In this document: one piece after another, positions 6,202-11,991 of the stretch | Layout of the letters: every line of letters starts with the position of its first letter | How positions within the stretch are numbered: position 1 is the first letter of the stretch | Assembly (NCBI GenBank): GCA_946631805.1 | Contig: CAMPAJ010000016.1 | Coordinates: forward strand, 1 to 13,898 | Source of the DNA: an uncultured Eggerthellaceae bacterium | GTDB lineage: Bacteria > Actinomycetota > Coriobacteriia > Coriobacteriales > Eggerthellaceae | Length of the DNA: 13,898 nt | Direction of reading: 5' to 3' | Position numbers and translations under genes: made by a program | Notes under the pieces: generated by a model | Seen by the model: only the letters and a program-made list of their open reading frames with translations | Database searches by the model: none | What the model was told of the DNA's origin: nothing

Positions 6202-8398
6202 CTTCCGGATTCATCGTGTTCCAGTCGGTCGAGGTGAGGGAATAGCCGTAGAAATTGCTGTAGAACCGGTTGACGTACTCCTGCCAGCCTACAGGGCTGT
6301 CGCCCTTGACGACATCACACACCCAGGCCGCCTCGAGGAACGACTCGACGGTGCCCTCGGTCCAGTCGCTGAACAGCCCGCCGGGGTTCACGACGACGTT
6401 CTCGTCGTGGATCTGGGTCGCGCCGTCCACGTCGAGCAGGCTGACGCTTCCGCCCTGCGACCCGTCGAAGCCGATGCACGACGGGATGCTGGACGTGGGG
6501 CCGAACATGCTGTAAGCGGCGTTGGCGCCTGCCGGGATGAAGGGATACGGGTGGTAGACGCCCGACTCGTTGATGCTGTTGTTTATGAGGTTCGTCTTGA
6601 TGTCGGGGGACGTGACGATGATCTTGGGGAACCAGCTCGAGCCGAACGAGCTGCCGAAGGGGAACATCGCGTGCAGGTTCACCGTTGTGGTCAAAAGCGA
6701 GTAGTCGTCAGGCGACGACGCGTTGGCCGTCGTGGAGCTCCCCGACCACTGGTTGGGGTTGAATGGAAACGCGTTGTCCATGAACTGCCAGGCCACGACC
6801 TTGCCGCTGTCGCCCATATTCGTCTTCTCGGCCGCGTTGTTCACAAGACCGCCCGCCTGGATGTAGTACGAGACGGGCGTCGTGCCGTACCCTGCGCTCG
6901 CGAACGCGAGGCCGCCCTGGGGGACCCAGCCGCTCTTCGCATTGCCGGTGTAGGTCGCAGACGAATCAAACTCGTCTATAAGCAGGGTGTAGACGGCTTG
7001 GTCGGTGTCGAAGGCCGGAACCGAGTCGCTCCCCGATTCGAACACTTGCGTACCCGCCAGGCCGCCGTTCGCGTTGGCGGCTGCGTTGACCACCTCGTCG
7101 TGGAAGCTCACGTACTGCGCCGCACGCTGCGCCGTCTGGCCTGCGTACTGGATTCCGGCAGCCTCGGAGAGCATGTCTCCCACGACCAGGACGTCCTGTT
7201 TTATATTGCCCGAGCTGTTCATCGGGTACAAGACGGCCTGGGTCACGCCGGCGTCCGAAAGCTTCTTCTGATCACTTTCGGAAAGGGAGCTGAAATACGT
7301 CCCTGCGTACACAAGGACGATTTTCGCGCCTGATTGTATGATGGCGTCGACGTTCATCTGCTCGGGGTCGCTCCCGTCGCCGGAAAAGCCGACGACGATT
7401 TCCGACGTATCGAACACCGTGGAAAACGAGCTTGCGAGCGTATCGGCGTCCGTCGCCGCGAGCGCTTTTGACCCGCCGAGCATTTGCACGATAGTCGCAG
7501 CCGGGCCAAATGCAGCGATGCTGTCGACCTTGGGGGGCTCCGCCGTGGGGTCGGCCGCGTCGTAGGCTACGTCCGTGTCGCCGTTATCGTTGCCGCCGCC
7601 CTCGTCGGTTTCCTGGGGAGCCGGGGGCTGGTCGTCTGTTTGGGGCGATTCGTCGCCCTGGGAATCGCCCTGGGAAGCCTCCCCTTGCGGCTCGGGCACT
7701 TCATCCCACGGATCGTCCTGGAAATCGTCGGCCTGCGCCGAGCCGCCCGTCTGCTGCGTCTCGGTCGGCGTCGTCTGCGTCGTGGGAGACGGGCTCGTAG
7801 TCGAGCGGTCCTGAGGCTGGGTTGCAGCCTGCACGACCTGCTGCTCCTCGGGCGGCTCCTCTTCCTCCTCGGGCTCGTCTTCGGGCTCCTCGACGGTGAG
7901 CGGATGGTCGTAGGCCTCTGGGTCGTCGGACTTGACGAAGCACACTTCCTCGCTCGCTTCGATTCCGCGGAAATCAGGCGTGCTCGAGAACACCGACTTC
8001 TTGGCCGTGAACCCTTGCGTGTTGGGATCCGAGCTGTACACCACGAGGTTCTGCACCGTGTCGGAAACGACGTCGGTGTCGTCGCTGACTTCCTTGGCAG
8101 CGAACTTATCGGATTCGAGCTTGGCCGTCGAATCGTTAACGTAGATCTTCGTTGGGTTGTCGTAGTCGATTTTCTCGGACGTCTGGTCGTAAATTACCTC
8201 AGTCAGAGCGTCGCTTATGCGGCATCCGCTCATGCATGCGACGGCCAGCAAAACGCACGTCAGCACGAGCGCAACACGAGGTACCGCATGTTTTGGACTG
8301 CGGATTGTAGAGGAAGAGCGCATTGCGCGTGCGGCGCCGAACGTAGCTCGCCCGGCATCGCGGCATCCTCCTTCAACACGCTCCGCGTCCCTTTTCAT
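6194..8398 (-). CDS. Lipoprotein receptor of a FecCD-type metal-chelate importer
   Basis: 734 residues from ATG at 8398, which has AAAGGA four bases upstream. An ATG five codons earlier (8413) is in frame but has no ribosome site. After a basic n-region and a hydrophobic stretch (about 38-55), MSGC at 56-59 is a plausible lipobox, so the protein is probably lipid-anchored outside the cell. Residues 60-165 are an unrecognised domain. Residues 170-290 are a low-complexity linker, first Glu/Pro, then Gln/Thr/Ser and Asp/Gly. From about 291 the class III (helical backbone) receptor fold is visible: VDSIAAFGPAATIVQMLGG, then NVDAIIQSGAKIVLVYAG (349-366), NIKQDVLVVGDMLSEAAGI, and near the end WQEYVNRFYSNFYGYSL. 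At 734 residues it is about twice the usual 300-350. It heads the operon. Substrate is inferred to be a ferric siderophore, heme or corrinoid. Confidence 0.85.
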   Translation of the reverse strand: MKRDAERVEGGCRDAGRATFGAARAMRSSSTIRSPKHAVPRVALVLTCVLLAVACMSGCRISDALTEVIYDQTSEKIDYDNPTKIYVNDSTAKLESDKFAAKEVSDDTDVVSDTVQNLVVYSSDPNTQGFTAKKSVFSSTPDFRGIEASEEVCFVKSDDPEAYDHPLTVEEPEDEPEEEEEPPEEQQVVQAATQPQDRSTTSPSPTTQTTPTETQQTGGSAQADDFQDDPWDEVPEPQGEASQGDSQGDESPQTDDQPPAPQETDEGGGNDNGDTDVAYDAADPTAEPPKVDSIAAFGPAATIVQMLGGSKALAATDADTLASSFSTVFDTSEIVVGFSGDGSDPEQMNVDAIIQSGAKIVLVYAGTYFSSLSESDQKKLSDAGVTQAVLYPMNSSGNIKQDVLVVGDMLSEAAGIQYAGQTAQRAAQYVSFHDEVVNAAANANGGLAGTQVFESGSDSVPAFDTDQAVYTLLIDEFDSSATYTGNAKSGWVPQGGLAFASAGYGTTPVSYYIQAGGLVNNAAEKTNMGDSGKVVAWQFMDNAFPFNPNQWSGSSTTANASSPDDYSLLTTTVNLHAMFPFGSSFGSSWFPKIIVTSPDIKTNLINNSINESGVYHPYPFIPAGANAAYSMFGPTSSIPSCIGFDGSQGGSVSLLDVDGATQIHDENVVVNPGGLFSDWTEGTVESFLEAAWVCDVVKGDSPVGWQEYVNRFYSNFYGYSLTSTDWNTMNPEGA

Positions 8399-8434
8399 GA
8401 CGTCCTTTCCCATTTTATTTCTATTTGTATATAT

Positions 8435-8463
8435 ATCTTATTTAGTATAGTTTTATGTGCGAA
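8435..8463 (-). promoter_or_regulatory. Possible promoter of the transport operon
   Basis: The only strongly AT-rich stretch upstream of the receptor gene is about 8405-8460. On the minus strand TTCGCA (8463-8458) and TAAGAT (8440-8435) stand 17 bases apart. A better-looking -10, TATACT (8449-8444), lacks a good -35. The exact promoter is uncertain; that one lies here is likely. Confidence 0.4.
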
Positions 8464-8474
8464 CGTTTACGTTC
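8461..8474. promoter_or_regulatory. 14-bp palindrome, possible operator
   Basis: GAACGTTTACGTTC has perfect 6-base arms around a 2-base centre. It overlaps or abuts the predicted -35 of the transport operon, the classic position of a repressor site. It does not match the Fur or DtxR/IdeR consensus as I know them. The regulator is unknown. Confidence 0.35.
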
Positions 8475-8492
8475 TCGGCTATAAAAAACGCA

Positions 8493-8516
8493 CTTCTTGG
8501 CAGAGAGCTTCTTGGC
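8493..8516 (+). repeat. Short direct repeat
   Basis: CTTCTTGGC occurs at 8493-8501 and again at 8508-8516, 15 bases apart. It lies between the palindromic element and the predicted promoter of the transport operon. An AGAGC/GCTCT pair overlaps the second copy. Its meaning is unclear and it may be chance. Confidence 0.25.
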
Positions 8517-8589
8517 TCTTCCGGCGTTGATTGATTAGCATTCCGAAACAGCTATGCGCCCGTAACGCCCAGTTGATAGCAAATCATCA

Positions 8590-8670
8590 TTGGGGACATA
8601 CTCTTCATATGACGCGTATGTCCCCAACGTTGCAAATGTGTATTTGGGGTCAGACCCAAAATACACATTT
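8590..8670. repeat. REP/MITE-like element made of two palindromes
   Basis: First palindrome: arms TTGGGGACATAC (8590-8601) and GTATGTCCCCAA (8616-8627), 14-base loop. Second: arms AAATGTGTATTT (8634-8645) and AAATACACATTT (8659-8670) around GGGTCAGACCC, so 37 bases are palindromic apart from one mismatched pair. The two are six bases apart. GGGGACA and GGGTCAGACCC palindromes resemble dispersed REP-type repeats mobilised by REP-associated tyrosine transposases, but no transposase is in the window. The second palindrome supplies two bases of the SPFH stop codon and could also end its transcript. Confidence 0.6.
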
Positions 8671-9622
8671 ACAGCACTTCGGGCGGCGGCGGAACGATGC
8701 CGGGTTCGGCCTTGACCTGGGGCGTCACCTTGCTCGATTGCAGCAGCTCGCCCACGACGCCCGTGGCGGTGGCGATGCCCGACAAATCGGCCGGCATGAA
8801 GATCTTCGTGGCGTTGCCGTTGGCGATGGCCTTCAGGCCCTCGACGTAACGGATAGCCAGATACATATCGGTGTCCTCGGCGTGCAACTGCGCCAACACG
8901 TTCTGCACGGCCTGCGCCTCGCCTTCGCTCATGAGGACGCGCTGCATCTTCTCGGCGTCGGCGACTTCGCGGATGGCCTGCGCCTTACCCTCGGCCTCGA
9001 GGATGGACGACTGCTTGATACCTTCGGCCTTCTCGATGGCGGCCTGGCGCTCGCCTTCGGCTTCCAGGATGACGGCGCGCTTCTCGCGCTCGGCCTTCAT
9101 CTGGCGGTGCATGGCCTGGGTCACGTCGGCGGGCGGCTCGATGCGCTGCAGCTCGACGCGCACGATTTCGACACCCCACTGCTCGGTGGCCTGATACAGG
9201 ATGGTGCGCAGCTGGTCGTTGATGTGTTCACGACTGGTCAGCGACTCGTCCAACGTCAGCTCGCCGACGACGTTACGCAGGTTGGTCTGCGCGAGCTTCG
9301 TAGCGGCAAGGTAGAAGTTCGTGACGTTGTAGATCAGGCGCACGGCGTCGGTCGCGCGGTAGTACACGACGGCGTCGACCGTCACGGCGACGTTGTCCTT
9401 CGTGATGACTTCCATCGGCGGTACGTCCACGACGTTCTCGCGCATGTCGACCTTGGTCATGCGGTCGATGAACGGGATGATCCAGTTGAAGCCGGGCTGG
9501 GCCGTTCGCCTGAACTTGCCCAGGCGTTCCACCACGCCCACCTGGAACGGGCGCACCAAGCGAACGCCCAGCGCGAACAGCACCACGACGATCACGATCG
9601 CGATGATTATGAGTAGGTTCAT
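8669..9622 (-). CDS. SPFH/Band 7 (stomatin-like) membrane protein
   Basis: 317 residues. One N-terminal membrane segment (2-20) is followed by the Band 7 domain: VRPFQVGVVERLGKF (22-37), PGFNWIIPFIDR (43-54), VDVPPMEVITKDNVAVTVDA (65-84) and RNVVGELTLDESL (116-128). A long Ala/Glu-rich helical stretch (about 175-245), with repeated EAEG units, is the oligomerising coiled coil. ATKIFMPADLSG (271-282) is typical of the QmcA/paraslipin subgroup. Such proteins form large ring assemblies that organise membrane microdomains. They often sit beside an NfeD gene; none is here, and instead two paralogous unknown genes precede it with a 42-base gap. The ATG has AAGG three bases upstream. The Pro-rich tail ends in a TAA that lies partly inside the adjacent palindromic repeat. 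Confidence 0.93.
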   Translation of the reverse strand: MNLLIIIAIVIVVVLFALGVRLVRPFQVGVVERLGKFRRTAQPGFNWIIPFIDRMTKVDMRENVVDVPPMEVITKDNVAVTVDAVVYYRATDAVRLIYNVTNFYLAATKLAQTNLRNVVGELTLDESLTSREHINDQLRTILYQATEQWGVEIVRVELQRIEPPADVTQAMHRQMKAEREKRAVILEAEGERQAAIEKAEGIKQSSILEAEGKAQAIREVADAEKMQRVLMSEGEAQAVQNVLAQLHAEDTDMYLAIRYVEGLKAIANGNATKIFMPADLSGIATATGVVGELLQSSKVTPQVKAEPGIVPPPPEVL

Positions 9623-9641
9623 GACCTTGCCTTTCTTCTCT

Positions 9642-9663
9642 CGGATGGCTCGTCTGCCATCCG
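9642..9663 (-). other. Intercistronic stem-loop
   Basis: CGGATGGC (9642-9649) and GCCATCCG (9656-9663) form a perfect 8-bp, GC-rich stem with a 6-base loop between the second paralogue and the SPFH gene. No U-tract follows in the minus-strand RNA. It is therefore more likely an RNA-processing, stability or partial-attenuation element than a full terminator. It lies just before the SPFH ribosome site. Confidence 0.5.
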
Positions 9664-9664
9664 C

Positions 9665-10627
9665 TTACATCCCTTGTCGTATTGCGTTTAGGCGAGCGCC
9701 CAAGCCGCCGCGGCGCTTGCCCTTGGCCTGCTGCATGCCCGGCACGTCAGTCGTCATCATGCCCGCGGCCTCGGCTTCGGCCTTGCGGTTGCGCTCGCGC
9801 ATCTCGTTGAGGGCGCGCTCCTCGTCGCTCAAAGCTTCGGCGAGCTGCTCCATATCGGGGCGCACGGCATCGGCCGCCGGCCGTATAGGGTTGCCCGCCG
9901 AATCCGTATAGGTGATTTCGGGGAAACGGTGGTGCTGCGGGTTCGCCGCCACCACGTTCATGGCCGTGCTGGTCATGCGCGCAGGCGCCGTCGCCGCTCT
10001 CACGTCGGCGCCGGTCGCTGCGGCAGCCTCCTGCTCGTCTTGCTGCGACGCACCCGAGCGGGCCGCCATCTTCTCGCGGCGGGCCTTTTCCTTATCGTCG
10101 TTCTTCAGAATCTTCTTCATCAGGCGCTTTTCGGCCGACGTCATCTTGCGATCGGCGCCCGCATGGCGCTCGAACTGGCTGAGCGCCTCCATTCCCTTGG
10201 GAAGGTTGGCAGCAGCCAGCGGATTGAACTGGGCTGCTTGGCCGGGCATCATCATGCCACCGAGCAGGCCCTGCTCCTCGAGCTGGGCGACGACCGCTTG
10301 CACGAGGGCGGGGTCGGCGTCGACAATCTTTCCGGCAAGCACCGAGTCATCGCGCGCGGCATCTGCCTGAACGCGCTCTTCGGGCGTCATGTTGGCGTAA
10401 CGGCTGTTGCCCGTGCGAGCCAGCGCGTTGCGATTGCATGCCGCAAGATCTACGGGGTTGATGCGCCTGAACCAATCGCGCTGTTCGGGAGCACACCAGC
10501 GTATGTGGCCGTTCGCGTCCAGATCGCGAACGTCGTCGAACATCACGAGCTCGCGCGCCAGGCGAAACTCGTACAACGTCACATCATAGGTGAGGGCGCG
10601 GCCGTCAACGCACGTTCCAAGTTGCAA
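9665..10627 (-). CDS. Unknown protein, second of a paralogous pair
   Basis: 320 residues from TTG at 10627. TTG is chosen because AAGGGGG lies nine bases upstream and because it starts the protein at the same point as its neighbour's shared domain. The frame stays open for 100 codons upstream, but that stretch is out-of-frame sequence of the preceding gene. Residues 3-66 match the N-terminus of that gene: DGRALTYD, LYEF, IRW, DWFRRI, DLAACN. The rest differs: a Met/Ala/Pro-rich middle (ending in GLLGGMMMPGQAAQFNPLAA), a basic helical segment (about 158-190), an Ala/Gln/Glu-rich linker and a second charged helix (about 255-287). The C-terminus is basic (KGKRRGGLGARLNAIRQGM). There is no signal peptide or membrane helix, so it is probably cytoplasmic. 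I do not recognise the family. It overlaps the preceding gene by 23 bases and leads into the SPFH gene. Confidence 0.72.
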   Translation of the reverse strand: MQLGTCVDGRALTYDVTLYEFRLARELVMFDDVRDLDANGHIRWCAPEQRDWFRRINPVDLAACNRNALARTGNSRYANMTPEERVQADAARDDSVLAGKIVDADPALVQAVVAQLEEQGLLGGMMMPGQAAQFNPLAAANLPKGMEALSQFERHAGADRKMTSAEKRLMKKILKNDDKEKARREKMAARSGASQQDEQEAAAATGADVRAATAPARMTSTAMNVVAANPQHHRFPEITYTDSAGNPIRPAADAVRPDMEQLAEALSDEERALNEMRERNRKAEAEAAGMMTTDVPGMQQAKGKRRGGLGARLNAIRQGM

Positions 10628-11405
10628 AACCGCCCACCCCCTTGGTGAAATCGGGCTCGGGCAGCGCGGCGGAATCATCGCGCAGCCAGCTCCGCTGTGG
10701 AATTTCGGCTTGCGGCGCCTCGGGCTGCACCTCTTCTGCAAGCGTTTCGGCTTGCGGCACCTCGGGCTGCACCTCTTCCACAACCGTCTTGGCCTTGTGT
10801 TTGCCCTTCTTGTGCTTGTGTTTTTGCCCCAGTCTCCCATCGTCGGAAGCGGTTTGCGGCGAGCTCTCGAGCTTTGCTGGCTCTTCGAGATCCACGGCTT
10901 CGGGCCCGCCGCTGTTCGCAACACCATTCAGGCCGTCTTCTAGAACGACCGTCGCGACGCGCATCTCGGGGCCGCTCACACCGTTGCGAATGCGGCGTGC
11001 ATAGATTTCCGCCCTACCCGAGCCATGCACTTTCACAATGCCCTGGTCGTTTACGGAGGCCACGGCATCATCGGTCGTGCGGTACAGCAGGTAGCCGTCA
11101 TCCTCTTGGCATGATACTGTCGCTTGATAAGTAGGGGCCTGCGCGGCTGCGGGTTTTTCCGTCTCGACGCCAGCCGCTGCCCGGGAGGCAGCGCGTGCGC
11201 GCTTGTTGCAAGCATCGAGGTCCGCGGGGATTATGTGCCTGAACCAATCGCGAAGCGCAGGGGCGCGCCAGCGAATCCAGTTGCGCGTGTCGAGCATCTG
11301 GACGTCGGCAAAGGCCGCCCGCTCGCCGTCGAGCCAAAACTCATACAGCGACGCGTCGTACGCAAGCGCACGTCCATCCGAAGTCGATCCCAAATGCGTT
11401 GACAC
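10605..11405 (-). CDS. Unknown protein with Ig-like (Big_2-type) segment, first of a paralogous pair
   Basis: 266 residues from GTG at 11405, chosen because GAGGAGG ends four bases upstream. Residues 5-67 (HLGSTSDGRALAYDASLYEF, later IRWRAPALRDWFRHI and DLDACN) align with the start of the next gene at roughly 38 of 67 positions by eye. I do not recognise this domain; Trp, Asp and Arg are its best-kept residues. After an Ala-rich linker, residues 91-155 look like a bacterial Ig-like Big_2 repeat, with DDAVASVNDQGIVKVHGSGR followed by AEIYAR. A Lys/His run (KHKHKKGKHKAK, 195-206) and two EEVQPE(V/A)PQAE repeats (209-234) follow. Big_2 domains are usually extracellular, yet there is no signal peptide or membrane helix. 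The short tail RSWLRDD to WNVR overlaps the start of the next gene. It heads the unit that ends with the SPFH gene. Confidence 0.72.
   Translation of the reverse strand: MSTHLGSTSDGRALAYDASLYEFWLDGERAAFADVQMLDTRNWIRWRAPALRDWFRHIIPADLDACNKRARAASRAAAGVETEKPAAAQAPTYQATVSCQEDDGYLLYRTTDDAVASVNDQGIVKVHGSGRAEIYARRIRNGVSGPEMRVATVVLEDGLNGVANSGGPEAVDLEEPAKLESSPQTASDDGRLGQKHKHKKGKHKAKTVVEEVQPEVPQAETLAEEVQPEAPQAEIPQRSWLRDDSAALPEPDFTKGVGGFATWNVR
10703..10778 (-). repeat. In-gene tandem repeat, 42-bp period
   Basis: Two copies of about 34 near-identical bases (10703-10736 and 10745-10778) sit 42 bases apart and encode EEVQPE(V/A)PQAE twice. A multiple of three keeps the frame. Such Pro/Glu/Gln repeats usually form flexible spacers that vary in copy number between strains. 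Confidence 0.7.
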
Positions 11406-11437
11406 CCGTCCTCCTCGAGCATGCCTCACAGAGGTAC

Positions 11438-11466
11438 AAACCGTTCAATACCCGTTCGTACCGTTT
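11438..11466 (-). promoter_or_regulatory. Cluster of three AACGG direct repeats
   Basis: Read on the minus strand, AACGG occurs three times at 9- and 11-base intervals, about one helical turn each: AAACGGTAC, GAACGGGTATT, GAACGGTTT. The cluster lies between the predicted promoter and the GTG of the first paralogue. Its 10-base unit is close to that at 534-553. Outer GGTAC/GTACC bases could also pair as a hairpin. Function is unknown. Confidence 0.35.
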
Positions 11467-11525
11467 AATTTCCCATGTCATTGCTATGCTAATACTAGAT
11501 TATTGCTGCGTGAATAGCATTCGAA

Positions 11526-11554
11526 ATTATGACAGACAACGCGGATTTTCACAA
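11526..11554 (-). promoter_or_regulatory. Predicted promoter of the paralogue-SPFH unit
   Basis: On the minus strand TTGTGA (11554-11549) and CATAAT (11531-11526) are 17 bases apart, matching the sigma-70 consensus at 4/6 and 5/6 positions. The surroundings are AT-rich. Transcription would start near 11519, giving a leader of about 115 bases that contains the AACGG cluster. Confidence 0.45.
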
Positions 11555-11684
11555 CGCACCAGATATTGCGTAGCGACCGCGACTCGCACCGAGATACGTG
11601 AATGGTTTTGTTGCTTATCTGGATATGCGAGATGTGCAATATGGCAAGATCCCCCTGAATTGGCGATATCCGCCCAACAACGCC

Positions 11685-11840
11685 CTAATGCCTCAAAAAC
11701 CACTTCCATGCCGGAACGATATGCACTGTTCCTTCGGGAAGATCGACGGTGCGCTCCTCATCAGCCGTCACCACGAACGCCTCATGGGCCCCAAAGCGCG
11801 ACATAGCTTCCTGCAGGGCGGAAATCTCGCGCGTCAAAGT
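11685..11840 (-). pseudogene. C-terminal remnant of a DUF4143-type AAA+ ATPase
   Basis: The reading frame here ends in TREISALQEAM, then GAHEAFVVTADEE and VHIVPAWKWFL before the stop. This matches the usual C-terminus of DUF4143 ATPases (R-E-x-x-A-L-x-x-A, then I-x-T-x-D-E-E, then V-x-P-x-W-K-W-L). The whole N-terminal AAA+ domain, with Walker A and B, and most of DUF4143 are missing. The frame opens at 11966 inside the leuS terminator, so its first 40 or so residues look unrelated. No start codon with a ribosome site was found. It is best read as a decayed fragment of a lost gene. Confidence 0.6.
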
Positions 11841-11922
11841 GCTCGATGCTTCAACGGAACTGGGCGCAATTCGCCAAAACGCCCCAACACGCTTGCGTGA
11901 CTGCCATTGCGACACCCAGAAA

Positions 11923-11964
11923 GCGAGCGCCCCGTCTTCCGCGTGCAGAAGACGGGGCGCTCGC
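11923..11964 (-). terminator. Strong hairpin terminator of leuS
   Basis: A perfect 17-bp stem runs from 11923-11939 to 11948-11964, with an 8-base loop (CGCGTGCA). It begins 27 bases after the leuS stop. In the minus-strand RNA it is followed by UUUCU, a short and imperfect U-tract. The stem is long and GC-rich, so termination is likely, and the symmetry may also serve transcripts from the other side. Confidence 0.75.
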
Positions 11965-11991
11965 ATGGTTATGGCAGCTTCGTGCGCTGTG

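Larger units (their letters stand above)
11406..11991. other. Intergenic region of 586 bases without an intact gene
   Basis: Moving from right to left it holds the leuS terminator, the DUF4143 ATPase remnant, about 130 bases in which I see nothing, a predicted promoter and the AACGG cluster leading to the first paralogue. Base composition drops towards AT between 11460 and 11660 relative to the flanking genes, as expected for non-coding or decaying sequence. Confidence 0.55.

Noticed and set aside
8398..8413. ATG at 8413 as start of the receptor lipoprotein
   Set aside because: The upstream bases are AT-rich with no Shine-Dalgarno sequence. The ATG at 8398 has AAAGGA at a suitable distance.
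8481..8516. Intrinsic terminator for the SPFH gene at the T-run near 8481-8487 (minus strand)
   Set aside because: The only nearby stem (AGAGC/GCTCT) is short and about 15 bases from the T-run, so it is not a proper terminator.
10605..10627. Programmed frameshift joining the two paralogues
   Set aside because: The second frame is +1 relative to the first and no slippery heptamer is present. A ribosome site and TTG explain the overlap as ordinary translational coupling.
10628..10927. A 100-codon upstream extension of the second paralogue (Arg/Lys/Pro-rich)
   Set aside because: It is the out-of-frame reading of the 3' end of the preceding gene. Its Lys/Arg/Pro repeats come from that gene's 42-bp repeat. 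The TTG at 10627 has a ribosome site and begins the shared domain.
11841..11966. The N-terminal 40 or so residues of the frame containing the DUF4143 remnant, as part of a real small gene
   Set aside because: This part is encoded by the leuS terminator hairpin and its flank and shows no family similarity.
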